From positions 62,001 to 126,000 of the forward strand of contig JAEZTL010000006.1 in the NCBI GenBank assembly GCA_023421395.1: DNA of 64,000 nt, read 5' to 3'. This DNA is from Bacillota bacterium. Its GTDB lineage: Bacteria; Bacillota; Clostridia; Christensenellales; Aristaeellaceae. Positions 49,894 through 61,484 of the stretch are shown one piece after another. Under the pieces are notes generated by a model. That model was not told the origin of the DNA, did not search any database, and saw only the letters and a list, made by a program, of their open reading frames with translations. Position 1 is the first letter of the stretch. Every line of letters starts with the position of its first letter. The translations under genes and the position numbers were made by a program.

Positions 49894-51005
49894 TTGAGCG
49901 CCTCGGGGTTGAGCCCCGCGAGGTCCCCGGCCACGAACAGACCGTCTTTTCGGATCAGTTCGCCGTCAAACCAGATCTCGCCGCCGCCGTATTCCGGGGT
50001 CTGGATTGACACCAGATCCCAGTGCACGGCGGACTGGTTCCCGTTGTCGCACTCCTCGTAGCAGGCGCCCGGCGTGAAGTGAAAGGAGCCCGCGATCTTC
50101 TCGTCGAACAGGATGTCCTTCATCGGGAAGGTGATGTAGGGATTCACGCCCAGCGCGAATTCGCCCACGTAGCGGGCGCCCTCGTCGGTGTCGAACACCT
50201 TGTTGATGCGCGCCGCATCGTTGGCGGTGGCTTCGATGATCTTGCCGTCCCGGAAGGTCAGGCGGATGTTCTCGTAGGTGAAACCGTCGTGGGGCGAGGG
50301 CGCGTTGTAGGAAATCGTTCCGTTGACGCTGGTCCGGACCGGCGCGGTGTAGACCTCGCCGTCGGGAATGTTCATCTCACCCGCGCATTTGATGGGCGGC
50401 AGGCCCTTGATGGAGAAGGTCAGGTCCGTGCCGGGGCCTACGATATGCACCTTGTCGGTCTTCTTCATGCGCGAAACGAGGCTATCCATCGCCCGGTCCA
50501 TTTTTCCGTAATCCAGGCAGCACACATCGAAGTAGAAGTCCTCGAAGGCTTCGGTGGACATGCCGGCGTTCTGTGCCATCGACGGTGACGGATAGCGCAG
50601 TACCACCCATTTGGTCTTGGCCACGCGGATCTCGTGGTGCACCGGGTGCCATACGCGCTTCATGTAAAGCTGGGTCTTGTCGGCGGGCACGTCGCTCATC
50701 TCGTAGATGTTGACGCTGGAGCGAAGGCCGACATAGGCCTGCATCTCGCGCATGAGGTGGGCTTCGTTTTCCGCCCAGAGCACGGCCTGTTCCTCGGTGA
50801 GACCCATCACGACCCGCCGCTCCACCGCCGGGTCCTTGATCCATACGAACGGCACGCCGCCCGCCTTCTGAGCCTCTTCCACCAGCGCGGTCACCAGCGG
50901 CAGCTCAAGCCCGATGTTTTCGATCAGAATTTTCTCGCCGCGCCGGAGCCTGACCGATTGGTTGATCAGGTTCTTCGCCAGCGTGCGGATGCGCGGATCA
51001 TGCAT
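49890..51005 (-). CDS. M29-family aminopeptidase
   Basis: Metallo-aminopeptidase of 371 residues of the AmpS/PepS/thermophilic family M29, acting on short peptides in the cytoplasm. Likely two-metal ligands lie in APSPHDGFTYENIRLTF, GEFALGVNPYI, SFHFTPGACYEECDNGNQSAVHWDLVS (Glu, Glu, His, Tyr, His, Asp pattern). ATG 51005 has AAGGGGCG 6 bases upstream; longer forms enter the promoter. First gene of a two-gene unit with the GNAT. The length matches smaller M29 members (about 370-410). Confidence 0.93.
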   Translation of the reverse strand: MHDPRIRTLAKNLINQSVRLRRGEKILIENIGLELPLVTALVEEAQKAGGVPFVWIKDPAVERRVVMGLTEEQAVLWAENEAHLMREMQAYVGLRSSVNIYEMSDVPADKTQLYMKRVWHPVHHEIRVAKTKWVVLRYPSPSMAQNAGMSTEAFEDFYFDVCCLDYGKMDRAMDSLVSRMKKTDKVHIVGPGTDLTFSIKGLPPIKCAGEMNIPDGEVYTAPVRTSVNGTISYNAPSPHDGFTYENIRLTFRDGKIIEATANDAARINKVFDTDEGARYVGEFALGVNPYITFPMKDILFDEKIAGSFHFTPGACYEECDNGNQSAVHWDLVSIQTPEYGGGEIWFDGELIRKDGLFVAGDLAGLNPEALK

Positions 51006-51041
51006 GAAAATCGCCCCTTTTGTCTTATTGACTTTGCTTCT

Positions 51042-51071
51042 ATTATAACCGGGAAAAGGACGCCTTGTCAA
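51042..51071 (-). promoter_or_regulatory. Promoter of the aminopeptidase-GNAT unit
   Basis: Minus strand TTGACA (51071-51066), 18-base spacer, TATAAT (51047-51042). Both hexamers match the consensus. Confidence 0.85.
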
Positions 51072-51095
51072 AGGAATTGAGGACTTCGCCCTTGA

Positions 51096-51124
51096 TTGCG
51101 CGCCCACGTGATTTGTGCTATCAT
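51096..51124 (+). promoter_or_regulatory. Promoter of the dnaD operon
   Basis: TTGCGC (51096-51101), 17-base spacer, TATCAT (51119-51124), 40 bases before the dnaD start. Confidence 0.7.
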
Positions 51125-51163
51125 GGGGCGTACCACAGTGGATACGGGAACGGAGGACTCCGG

Positions 51164-52648
51164 ATGGTGGAGCTCAGGTGTTCGGATGATTTTGCGCTGT
51201 ACGATGTGACGCCGCTGGAAAACCTTTTCATATTGGAATACCTGCCCCACGCCACGGGCGACCAGGTGCGGGTGTACCTCTATGCGCTGATGCAGTGCCG
51301 CCAAAGGGCGGACTGCACGGTGGAAGGGCTGGCGCGCGCGCTGCGCATAAAGCCGGATAAGGCGCTGGAAGCCCTCCGGTACTGGGAGTCAAGGGGACTT
51401 TTGAAGGGCGTGTCCGATAACCCGCCCTCCTTTGAATTCATGAACGTTCGCTCCGCCATGCAGGCGGGCTGCGATCAGGACCCGGCCTACCGCTACCGGG
51501 ACTTCAACAAGGAACTGGTGGAGATCGCCCAGGGCGCGGTGCGCCCCGCCCAGTTCAGCCAGGCGATGGAGTGGGTTGAGGAGATGAGTCTGCCCGCCGA
51601 GGTGGTGCTCATCATGGCCCGTCACACGGCCCGGCGGCTGACGGAGGCCAACGGCGGCAAGCCCCGCTCCGTGCCCTACCTTTTCAAAGTGCTGGGTGAG
51701 ACGGCGGCAGACTGGGCTGCGCGGGATGTCCGCACGCCGGAAAAGGCGCGCGCGGAGCTGGACAAGGCGCTGCCCGAGCACCAGACGGCCGGCATGATCT
51801 GCGACTACTTCAATTTCCGCCGCCTGCCCACGGAGGCGGAGGTGGCGCTGGTGCGCAACTGGCTGGGGGCGTGGAAGCTCACCCGGGCGGATATCGAGCG
51901 GGCGCTTCAGGAGACCGCCGCCAGCGCCAGCCCGTCGTTCAAATACCTGGACGGCATCCTCGCCAGGCACCGCGGCGGCGCGGGGCAGGTAGCCGCCGGG
52001 CTGGACGAGGAGCAGAAAATCGCGGCGGGCCTTCGGGATGCGCTGGCGGAGTTGGGCGCGCAGACGCGGACCCTGCCCAAGTCCCAGATGGAGACCTACC
52101 GGGGCTGGCTCGAAGACGGCTTCGAGCCGGGGACCATCGCCCGGGCCGCCACCCGCGCCGGCAACAAGGGGCGCCATACCTTCGGCGCGCTGGAGGACGA
52201 GGTGCGCCGCTTTGCCAGCCTGAACCTGCGTACCGTGGAGGCGGCCGACCGCTACAACGAGGCGCGCGGCATCCTCAAGCAAAGGACGCGGCAGATGTTG
52301 GAGGCCGCCGGGCGCGACCGGAAGCCCTCCGAATCCGACATGCGGCAGATGGCCGATTGGCTTAAAGTTCAGCCGCTGGAGGTCATCCTCCTGGCCGCGA
52401 AGGGAGCCCGGGAGATGCAGATGCCGCTCAAGGCCATTGAAAAGAACCTGAAAGCCTGGACGGAAAAGGGCATCCGCACCCCGGAGGGCGCGCTTTCGGA
52501 GATCGAGAGCCGCAAGGCGGCGCGGGAGGCGGCGCCGGCGGCCGCGCCTGCTCGGGCAGCTCGGCCGACCGCCTACAGCCAGAGAAGCTATGACAGCCAA
52601 TTTCTGGACGGCCTGGTGGCCGCCCCGGAAGGCGGGGAGAAGCCATGA
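51164..52648 (+). CDS. DnaD-domain replication protein
   Basis: Protein of 494 residues. The N-terminal winged-helix region (about 20-90) contains LFILEYLPHATGDQVRVYLYALMQC and LRYWESRGLL, as in DnaD/DnaB-type primosome proteins. The rest has DnaD-like helical repeats, for example about 140-215 (LPAEVVLIMARHTARRLTEANGGK) and about 380-440 (LPLEVILLAAKGAREMQMPLKAIEKNLKAW). It probably recruits the helicase loader in replication initiation or restart. ATG 51164 has GGAGGAC 6 bases upstream. It overlaps the DnaI-like gene by 4 bases, which supports joint action. Confidence 0.88.
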   Translation: MVELRCSDDFALYDVTPLENLFILEYLPHATGDQVRVYLYALMQCRQRADCTVEGLARALRIKPDKALEALRYWESRGLLKGVSDNPPSFEFMNVRSAMQAGCDQDPAYRYRDFNKELVEIAQGAVRPAQFSQAMEWVEEMSLPAEVVLIMARHTARRLTEANGGKPRSVPYLFKVLGETAADWAARDVRTPEKARAELDKALPEHQTAGMICDYFNFRRLPTEAEVALVRNWLGAWKLTRADIERALQETAASASPSFKYLDGILARHRGGAGQVAAGLDEEQKIAAGLRDALAELGAQTRTLPKSQMETYRGWLEDGFEPGTIARAATRAGNKGRHTFGALEDEVRRFASLNLRTVEAADRYNEARGILKQRTRQMLEAAGRDRKPSESDMRQMADWLKVQPLEVILLAAKGAREMQMPLKAIEKNLKAWTEKGIRTPEGALSEIESRKAAREAAPAAAPARAARPTAYSQRSYDSQFLDGLVAAPEGGEKP

Positions 52649-53619
52649 CGCGGGGAGAACTGGACGCCCGGCTCGAAGCCGAATATCAGAAAAAGCGCGC
52701 CGACGCGCAGCGCGCGCGAAACGAGCGGCAGGCTGAGGCTGAGGCGCTCGATCCGGAGATCGGGCGGCTGACGGGAGAATTGTTCGCGCAGTTTGCGCAG
52801 TCCGCGCGCACGGCCATGGCGGAGCCCGAGGCGGCGCGCGAGCGCTCGGAGGCGCTGCGGCGCCTTGTTCTGGAAAAACGCCGGGAGATCAAGGCGCGCC
52901 TTCGGGCGCTGGGTCTGCCGGAGGATTACCTCGACGCGCGGCACGAGTGCCCGGATTGCGACGATGCCGGCTGGCTGGACGAATACCACCGGTTGCCCTG
53001 CGCGTGCCGCGCCCGGCGCGAGGCGGAGCTTTTGATGGAGAGCGCGGGGCTCAGCCGCGTGTGGCGCGGCTTCGGAGAATTTGACGAGGGCGTCTACCCT
53101 ACCGAGGCGCAGAAGCGCCAGGGTCTGGCCGCCCGTGCGCTCTGCGAGGCCTACGCCGACGGCTTTCCGAAGCTGGAGAAGCCGAACCTTCTGCTCTTGG
53201 GCGAGAGCGGCCTCGGCAAGACATTCCTTCTCGAAGCCATCGCCGAACGCGTCAGCGCGCGGCGGCTGCCGGCGCTTTCCATGAGCGCCTTCCGCATGCT
53301 GGAATCCATGCGCGCCTATCACTTCGGCCAAAGCGGCGAGGACGCCGCCTTCCGCCGCATGGTGGACTGCGATCTGCTGCTGGTGGACGATCTGGGCACC
53401 GAGCCGATGCTGGGCAACATCACCGTGGAGTACCTGTTTACGCTGCTCAGCGAGCGCGGCGCGGCCCGCCGCGCCACGGTGATCGCCACCAACCTCATGC
53501 CCTCGGACCTGATGACGCGCTACGGCGAGCGGGTGATGTCAAGGCTCCTGGACAAAAATACGACCACCGCGATCCGCCTCTCCGGCGCGGACCTCCGACT
53601 GACGGGAGGAAGCCGATGA
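52645..53619 (+). CDS. DnaI/DnaC-like helicase loader ATPase
   Basis: AAA+ protein of 324 residues. The N-terminal helical part (1 to about 90) is charged; a zinc-binding domain follows with CPDCDDAGW (Cys102, Cys105) and LPCACR (Cys119, Cys121). ATPase motifs: Walker A GESGLGKT (186-193), Walker B DLLLVDDLG, sensor-1 VIATN, sensor/arginine region SRLLDKNTTTAIRLSG. DnaI in Bacillus has the same Zn-AAA+ order and loads DnaC helicase. It starts with ATGA over the dnaD stop. Clear family; exact name in this lineage left open. Confidence 0.92.
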   Translation: MTRGELDARLEAEYQKKRADAQRARNERQAEAEALDPEIGRLTGELFAQFAQSARTAMAEPEAARERSEALRRLVLEKRREIKARLRALGLPEDYLDARHECPDCDDAGWLDEYHRLPCACRARREAELLMESAGLSRVWRGFGEFDEGVYPTEAQKRQGLAARALCEAYADGFPKLEKPNLLLLGESGLGKTFLLEAIAERVSARRLPALSMSAFRMLESMRAYHFGQSGEDAAFRRMVDCDLLLVDDLGTEPMLGNITVEYLFTLLSERGAARRATVIATNLMPSDLMTRYGERVMSRLLDKNTTTAIRLSGADLRLTGGSR

Positions 53620-54119
53620 GCGCGCGGGAGGAAATCCTGGCCTACCTGGACGGGATTGGCGTTTCCTACGACCTCGCGGAGCACCCGCCGGTTCACACCA
53701 TCGAGGACTGCGCCCGGGCCGAGGAACTGCTTGGCTGCGTGGTGCCGAAAAACCTCTATCTGACACCGAGGAACCAGTCGAGCTATACCCTGTGCCTCAC
53801 GAGGCCCTCCGCCCTCTTCCGCACGGCGGACTTTTCCAAGCAGATCAGCTCGTCGCGCCTGAGCTTCGGCGGGGCGGAGGCGCTCCTGGAAAGGCTCCGC
53901 ACCACCCCCGGCGCGGTGAGCCCCATGGGGCTGATCTTTCCCTCGGCGGCCGCGGTGCCGCTGTATCTGGACGAGCGGCTGAAGTCCGTCTTGCGCCTGG
54001 GCTTTCACCCCAACGACAACACCGCGACCCTCGCGATGAGGACGGAGGATTTTCTCGGCCGCTTCCTGCCCGCGCTGGGCCGGACGCCGCGCTTTGCTTT
54101 TTTTCCGGACGTTTCCTAA
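53616..54119 (+). CDS. YbaK/ProX-type aminoacyl-tRNA editing protein
   Basis: Free-standing INS-like editing domain of 167 residues (YbaK/ProX/PrdX family) that hydrolyses mischarged Ala- or Cys-tRNA(Pro). Typical segments: YDLAEHPPVHTIEDC, KNLYLTPRNQSSYTLCL, RLSFGGAEALLERLRTTPGAVSPMGLI, and GFHPNDNTATLAMRTEDFLGRFL. ATGA overlap with the loader gene. Its place before gltX links it to translation quality control. Confidence 0.9.
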   Translation: MSAREEILAYLDGIGVSYDLAEHPPVHTIEDCARAEELLGCVVPKNLYLTPRNQSSYTLCLTRPSALFRTADFSKQISSSRLSFGGAEALLERLRTTPGAVSPMGLIFPSAAAVPLYLDERLKSVLRLGFHPNDNTATLAMRTEDFLGRFLPALGRTPRFAFFPDVS

Positions 54120-54141
54120 CCTTCCATAACGCTTCCTGCGA

Positions 54142-54178
54142 TTGATTATTTTCCGTAAGGGTGTTATACTCTTACGGA
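54142..54178 (+). promoter_or_regulatory. gltX promoter with flanking inverted repeat
   Basis: TTGATT (54142-54147), 17-base spacer, TATACT (54165-54170). TCCGTAAG (54152-54159) and CTTACGGA (54171-54178) form an 8-base inverted repeat around the -10. Because transcription starts near its right arm, it is more likely a DNA operator than an RNA hairpin. Confidence 0.65.
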
Positions 54179-54203
54179 CTGTTTGATTGGGGAGAAGATT
54201 CAC

Positions 54204-55652
54204 ATGGTTCGCACGAGATTCGCGCCCAGCCCCACGGGCTATATGCATCTGGGAAACCTGCGCACGGCGCTGTACGCATACCTCTTCGCGCGCCGCATGG
54301 GCGGCACGTTCATTCTGCGCATCGAGGACACCGACCAGGAGCGGGAGGTGCCCGGCGCGGTGGAGAAGATTTACCGCTCGCTGGAGATGGCCGGGCTGGA
54401 CCACGACGAGGGCCCGGACGTGGGCGGCGATTACGGCCCCTACATCCAGACCCAGCGGCGGGAGATTTATCCGGAATACGCCCGGGAATTGATCGAGCGC
54501 GGCGGCGCCTACCCCTGCTTCTGCACCAAGGAGGAGTTGGAGGCCCGGCGCGCCGAGGCCGAGGCCCGGGGCGAAACCTACAAGTATGACAAGCACTGCC
54601 TGCACCTGCCCAAGGAGGAGGTGGCGCGCCGCATCGCCGCCGGCGAGCCCCATGTGATCCGGCAGAACGTGCCCCTTACGGGCGAGGCCGGCTTTGACGA
54701 CGCGCTCTACGGCCGCGTATCCGTCGCCTGCGCCACGCTGGACGACAACGTGCTCATCAAGGCGGACGGCCTGCCCACCTACAACTTCGCAAACGTCGTG
54801 GACGACCACCTGATGGGCATCACCCACGTGATGCGCGGCACGGAATACCTGTCCAGCGCGCCCAAGTATAACCTTCTGTACGAATCCTTCGGCTGGACGC
54901 CGCCCACCTACGTCCACCTGCCGGTGGTCATGCGGGACGCCACGCACAAGCTTTCGAAGCGCCACGGCGATCCGTCCTTCGAGGATCTGCTGGATCAGGG
55001 ATACTTAAAGGAAGCCGTTATCAACTTCATCGCGCTCCTTGGCTGGAGCCCGAGGAGCGAGCAGGAGTTTTTCACGCTGGACGAGCTGAAGGAGAAGTTC
55101 GACCTGGAGGGGCTCAACAAGTCCCCGTCGATCTTCGACACCGTGAAGCTTCGCTGGTTCAACGCCGAGTACATGCGGCGCCTCGCGCCGGAGGCATTCG
55201 AGGAGCTGGCCGCACCCTGGCTTAAAAAGGCGCTCGCCCCGGAGAAGTTTGACTTCCACAGAATTTCGGAGCTTCTGCACGGCCGCACCGACGTGCTTTC
55301 GGACATCCCCGGCATGGTGGGCTTCCTCGCGGAAATGCCGGAGTTTTCCCCCGAGCTTTACGTCCACAAGAAGATGAAGTGCGACGCCGCCGTCGCGCTC
55401 GCGGCGCTTACGCTGATGCTGCCGGTGGTCGAGGGCGTTTCCGAATGGACGGAGGAGGCGCTGCACGGGGCGCTGATGAGCGCCATCGCCGAAAGCGGCA
55501 TGAAAAATGGCCAGGTGCTCTGGCCGCTTCGCGTGGCCATTTCGGGCCAGGCGTCCACCCCCGGCGGCGCGATTGAGATCGCGTACCTGCTGGGCCGCGA
55601 AGAGACGCTTCGCCGCCTGAGGCAGTCGATCGAAGCCCTCGCCGGCGCATGA
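54204..55652 (+). CDS. gltX: Glutamyl-tRNA synthetase
   Basis: Class I synthetase, 482 residues. HIGH-type motif SPTGYMHLGN (about 8-17), KMSKS-type motif KLSKRHGD. The catalytic part is followed by a C-terminal anticodon-binding domain after about residue 320. A zinc motif is not seen, as in Gram-positive enzymes that often lack it. In Firmicutes this enzyme may also charge tRNA(Gln) for later amidation. ATG 54204 follows GGGGAGA. It is preceded by ybaK but has its own promoter. Confidence 0.97.
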   Translation: MVRTRFAPSPTGYMHLGNLRTALYAYLFARRMGGTFILRIEDTDQEREVPGAVEKIYRSLEMAGLDHDEGPDVGGDYGPYIQTQRREIYPEYARELIERGGAYPCFCTKEELEARRAEAEARGETYKYDKHCLHLPKEEVARRIAAGEPHVIRQNVPLTGEAGFDDALYGRVSVACATLDDNVLIKADGLPTYNFANVVDDHLMGITHVMRGTEYLSSAPKYNLLYESFGWTPPTYVHLPVVMRDATHKLSKRHGDPSFEDLLDQGYLKEAVINFIALLGWSPRSEQEFFTLDELKEKFDLEGLNKSPSIFDTVKLRWFNAEYMRRLAPEAFEELAAPWLKKALAPEKFDFHRISELLHGRTDVLSDIPGMVGFLAEMPEFSPELYVHKKMKCDAAVALAALTLMLPVVEGVSEWTEEALHGALMSAIAESGMKNGQVLWPLRVAISGQASTPGGAIEIAYLLGREETLRRLRQSIEALAGA

Positions 55653-56764
55653 TCTTCCCGGACTACAACCGAAGCGTATTGAACGTAGCGTGCTCGGTGT
55701 TGAAGCATTTTGGCGCCGAGCCGGCGCACGGGACACTGCCGGAGATTGCAGGCATGAAAAGCGCGTCCCACGTGGCGCTGGTCATTCTGGACGGCATGGG
55801 GGCCGACGCCCTTTCCATGCTGCCGGAGGACGCTTTTCTCCGGCGGAAGCAGGCGGCCACGCTGACCAGCGTGTACCCTTCCACCACCACCGCCGCCACG
55901 AGCAGCCTGTACTCCGCGCTGTCCCCGGCGGAGCACGGCTGGCTGGGCTGGAGCTGCTACTTTAAGGAATACGCGCGGCTGGTGGACATCTTCCTGGACC
56001 GGGACAGTTATACCTTCGAGAAGCTTTCGTCCTCGCCCGCGCGGGCGCTGATGCCCTTTGAGAGCGTGTTCTCCCGCATCCGCCGCGCGACCTGCGGCCG
56101 GGTGGCGACCCGGGCGGTGTTCCCCTTTGAGCCCGGCTTCACGGGGATGGACGAATTGCGCGTCGCCCGCACGCTCGAGGAGGCGGCAACCGCCGTCCTG
56201 GGTCTCGACGGCCGGGAGGCGTTCACGCTTCTCTATTGGCCGGACCCGGATGAAACCATGCACACCCACGGCGCGCGCGGCGAAAAGGCGCGCCGCGCCG
56301 TCACGCGGCTGAATGCCTGGGCGGAGTCTCTTGCTGCGCGGCTTCGGGACACCGCGCTCGTCGTCACCGCCGATCACGGACTCATGGACGTGACCGACGT
56401 GGTGTGGCTGAACGAGCGGCCGGAACTCATGGGCTGCCTTCAGATGCCGCCGTCGCTGGAGAGCCGCGCGGCGTCTCTTCTTGTCAAGCGGGGCCGCTCG
56501 GCGGAGTTTGAGCGCGCGTTCCGGGCGGAACTGGGGGAGGACTTCCTGCTGATGCCCCGGGAAGAGGCGCTCACGCGGGCGCTCTTCGGCCCCGGCGCGC
56601 TGCACCCGAAGGCGGACGACTTTATCGGCGACTACATGGCGCTGGCCACCGGCAAAAAGGCCCTCTATTACCGTCCGGAGGGCGCCCCTGCCCACGGGAG
56701 GATGATCGGCCACCACGCGGGGCTGACCGAGGCCGAGATGTTGGTGCCGCTGATTCTGGCGTGA
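55649..56764 (+). CDS. Alkaline-phosphatase-superfamily phosphodiesterase-like protein
   Basis: Protein of 371 residues in the nucleotide pyrophosphatase/phosphodiesterase family. Metal-site segments: VILDGMGADAL (first Asp), the nucleophile Thr region TSVYPSTTTAATSSLYSALSP, DPDETMHTHG (Asp, His), TADHGLMD (Asp-His), and GHHAGLTEAEM (His). No signal peptide is seen, in contrast to secreted relatives. The substrate is unknown. The ATGA start overlaps the gltX stop, so it is translated with gltX. Confidence 0.85.
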   Translation: MIFPDYNRSVLNVACSVLKHFGAEPAHGTLPEIAGMKSASHVALVILDGMGADALSMLPEDAFLRRKQAATLTSVYPSTTTAATSSLYSALSPAEHGWLGWSCYFKEYARLVDIFLDRDSYTFEKLSSSPARALMPFESVFSRIRRATCGRVATRAVFPFEPGFTGMDELRVARTLEEAATAVLGLDGREAFTLLYWPDPDETMHTHGARGEKARRAVTRLNAWAESLAARLRDTALVVTADHGLMDVTDVVWLNERPELMGCLQMPPSLESRAASLLVKRGRSAEFERAFRAELGEDFLLMPREEALTRALFGPGALHPKADDFIGDYMALATGKKALYYRPEGAPAHGRMIGHHAGLTEAEMLVPLILA

Positions 56765-56774
56765 GGTGAAATGA

Positions 56775-57680
56775 ATGCTTGAAGCGATCCGCCTGAGCTT
56801 TTTCAAACTGATGCTGAAGCTGAGCCGCAGAAATCTACTCAATTTTCTGCCCGACCGGGCGTACCTGAAAATCCAGTATTTTTTGAAGCTGGGGCGCAAA
56901 CTGAACCTTGAAGCCCCGGCGCTCTACAACGAAAAGCTGCAGTGGATCAAGCTCTACGACCGAAATCCGCTCTACACGCGCATGGCGGATAAGCTATCGG
57001 TCCGGGATTATGTAAAGGAGCGCGGCTGCGGCGAGTACCTGATCCCCGTGCTCCTTGTCTGCGACCGGCCGGAGGAGATCGACTGGGATGGCCTGCCGGA
57101 CCGTTTTGTGGTCAAGTGCAGCCACGGCTCCTCCTCCAACATCATCGTGACCGACAAAGCCTTGCAGGACCGGGCAAAAGACATGGGCGACCTCCGCCGC
57201 TGGATGCGGCGCAACTGGTTCTGGCTCAGCCGCGAGTGGCCCTATAAGGATGTCAAGCCCCGCATCCTGGTCGAAGCCTTCATCGGCGACGAGCACGGCA
57301 AGGCACCCTACGACTACAAGATCCTGTGCTTTGACGGCGAGCCGGCCTATATCATCGTGGACGCCGACCGCTACGAGGGCCACACCAGGAATTTCTACAG
57401 CCCCGAATGGGTAAAACAGGATATGTTCAACCGACATCCGCCGATCCCTCGGGAAATTCCGCGGCCGGAGCACCTGACCGAGATGCTGGACGTGGCCCGG
57501 AAGCTGTCCCGCGGCATCCCCCATGTGCGGGTGGATCTCTACGAGGCGAACGGCCGCGTGTACTTCGGCGAAACCACCTTTTTCCACGGCTTCGGCATGG
57601 AGGTGTTCCGCCCCCGCGAATTCGAAAAGCACCTGGGCGATCTGATCCCGCTGCCGAAAAAGCCGGAAGCGGGCCAATAA
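56775..57680 (+). CDS. TupA-like ATP-grasp protein
   Basis: Protein of 301 residues of the TupA-like ATP-grasp family, linked in other bacteria to polysaccharide or amide-bond formation in surface polymers (teichuronopeptide synthesis). Segments: LNLEAPALYNEKLQWIKLYDRNPLYTRMADKLSVRDYV, FVVKCSHGSSSNIIV (glycine-rich loop), YDYKILCFDGEPAYIIVDADRY, and VDLYEANGRVYFGETTFFHGFGM (metal-site Glu). ATG 56775 has GAGGTGA upstream; an overlapping ATG 4 bases before is out of frame. It sits between a phosphodiesterase-like and a PHP protein. Substrate unknown. Confidence 0.85.
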   Translation: MLEAIRLSFFKLMLKLSRRNLLNFLPDRAYLKIQYFLKLGRKLNLEAPALYNEKLQWIKLYDRNPLYTRMADKLSVRDYVKERGCGEYLIPVLLVCDRPEEIDWDGLPDRFVVKCSHGSSSNIIVTDKALQDRAKDMGDLRRWMRRNWFWLSREWPYKDVKPRILVEAFIGDEHGKAPYDYKILCFDGEPAYIIVDADRYEGHTRNFYSPEWVKQDMFNRHPPIPREIPRPEHLTEMLDVARKLSRGIPHVRVDLYEANGRVYFGETTFFHGFGMEVFRPREFEKHLGDLIPLPKKPEAGQ

Positions 57681-57703
57681 AGCCCCCAACTTTAAGGAGA
57701 AAA

Positions 57704-58396
57704 ATGGATTTCTACGTTCAAATGCACCTGCACACCTCGGAGAGCAGCCGCTGCGGGGAGGGCTCCGCGAAAGATATGATGTGCGCCTGCAAGCGCGCGG
57801 GCTACAATCTCGTGGTGGTCACCGACCACTTTATGAACGCCAACATCCGCGTGAGCCCCTTCGCGCGCTGGCCGGAAAAGGTCGAGGCGCTGATGAAGGG
57901 ATACCGCACGGCGAAGGCCGAGGGCGAGCGGATCGGTCTAACCGTACTCTTTGGATGGGAAACCTACACCGGCGGCCCGGAATACCTGACCTACGGCTTG
58001 GGGGAGGAATTTCTCCTGGAAAACCCGGGCATCGACCGACTGGGCGCCCGGGAGTATCTCCGGGCGGTGCGCTCGGCGGGCGGCTTTGTGTGCCACGCGC
58101 ACCCGTTCCGGGAGGCCTACTACATCCCGCGCTTCACGCCCCTCACCGGAGAGGTGGACGCCATTGAGGTCTTCAACGCCGGCAATGCCGACCCCGCCTG
58201 GAACCGGAAGGCGCTGGCCCTCGCCGAAAGGACGGGCCTTATCCGGATGGCCGGCTCCGACGCCCACGACGTCTCCCGCGTCGGCTACGGCGCGCTCCGG
58301 CTGGACCGGAGCGTCGCCGCGATGGAAGACCTGATCGCCGCCCTGCGCCAGGGGCGCGCGCAGGTGGTTGAAAAAATGCCCGCGTTTGAACCTTAA
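57704..58396 (+). CDS. PHP-domain phosphoesterase
   Basis: Protein of 230 residues with a trinuclear PHP site: QMHLHTSESS (His-x-His), VTDHFM, FGWETYTG (Glu), VCHAHPFREAYY, and SDAHD (Asp-x-His) near the C-terminus. PHP proteins hydrolyse phosphate esters such as histidinol phosphate, 3',5'-bisphosphates or RNA ends; the substrate is not clear here. ATG 57704 has AAGGAGA. It is 23 bases after the ATP-grasp gene and probably the last gene of the gltX operon. Confidence 0.88.
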   Translation: MDFYVQMHLHTSESSRCGEGSAKDMMCACKRAGYNLVVVTDHFMNANIRVSPFARWPEKVEALMKGYRTAKAEGERIGLTVLFGWETYTGGPEYLTYGLGEEFLLENPGIDRLGAREYLRAVRSAGGFVCHAHPFREAYYIPRFTPLTGEVDAIEVFNAGNADPAWNRKALALAERTGLIRMAGSDAHDVSRVGYGALRLDRSVAAMEDLIAALRQGRAQVVEKMPAFEP

Positions 58397-58414
58397 CCCA
58401 AACTGTGATAGAAT
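58386..58414 (+). promoter_or_regulatory. Promoter of secA
   Basis: TTGAAC (58386-58391), 17-base spacer, TAGAAT (58409-58414); the secA start is 40 bases downstream. The -35 overlaps the end of the PHP gene. Confidence 0.65.
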
Positions 58415-58453
58415 GGTTCGATTGGCACCCATGAATCCCGGAGGACAAAAGGC

Positions 58454-61156
<2,703 letters not shown>

Positions 61157-61484
61157 AAACCTGCCAAAGCAGCGCTTCAGCGCGGGCGTTTAAAATCCGC
61201 GGAGCGGCTTTCAAGCGCATGGGAATCAGAGCGGGAATGCTTTCCCCGCCGGCCGGGCAGGCTCGACCTTTGGGGGGAAGCCGAATCCGCCGCGCAGGTT
61301 GCCGGATCTGATGAAATGTCAGAAGGGCTCGGCGCCCTCCGCCCTTTCCCGAAGATGTGTTTGCGAGGCTCACTTAATTCCCTTTTGTGTGGGGTCAGGG
61401 GTAGATCATCTCCCCTTGCAGGAGGCCCGGAGGGCAGCGCCCTCCGGCGTTCCCCCGGTTTTATATCGTAAAGGATGTGAACTC
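61157..61484 (+). other. 328-base spacer between secA and prfB
   Basis: No gene or good promoter is seen. It has a hairpin CCGGAGGGC-AGC-GCCCTCCGG (61427-61447), followed after ten bases by a short T run, and a GCGGG/CCCGC dyad near 61229-61247. prfB probably relies on read-through from secA or a promoter I do not recognise. Confidence 0.5.
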
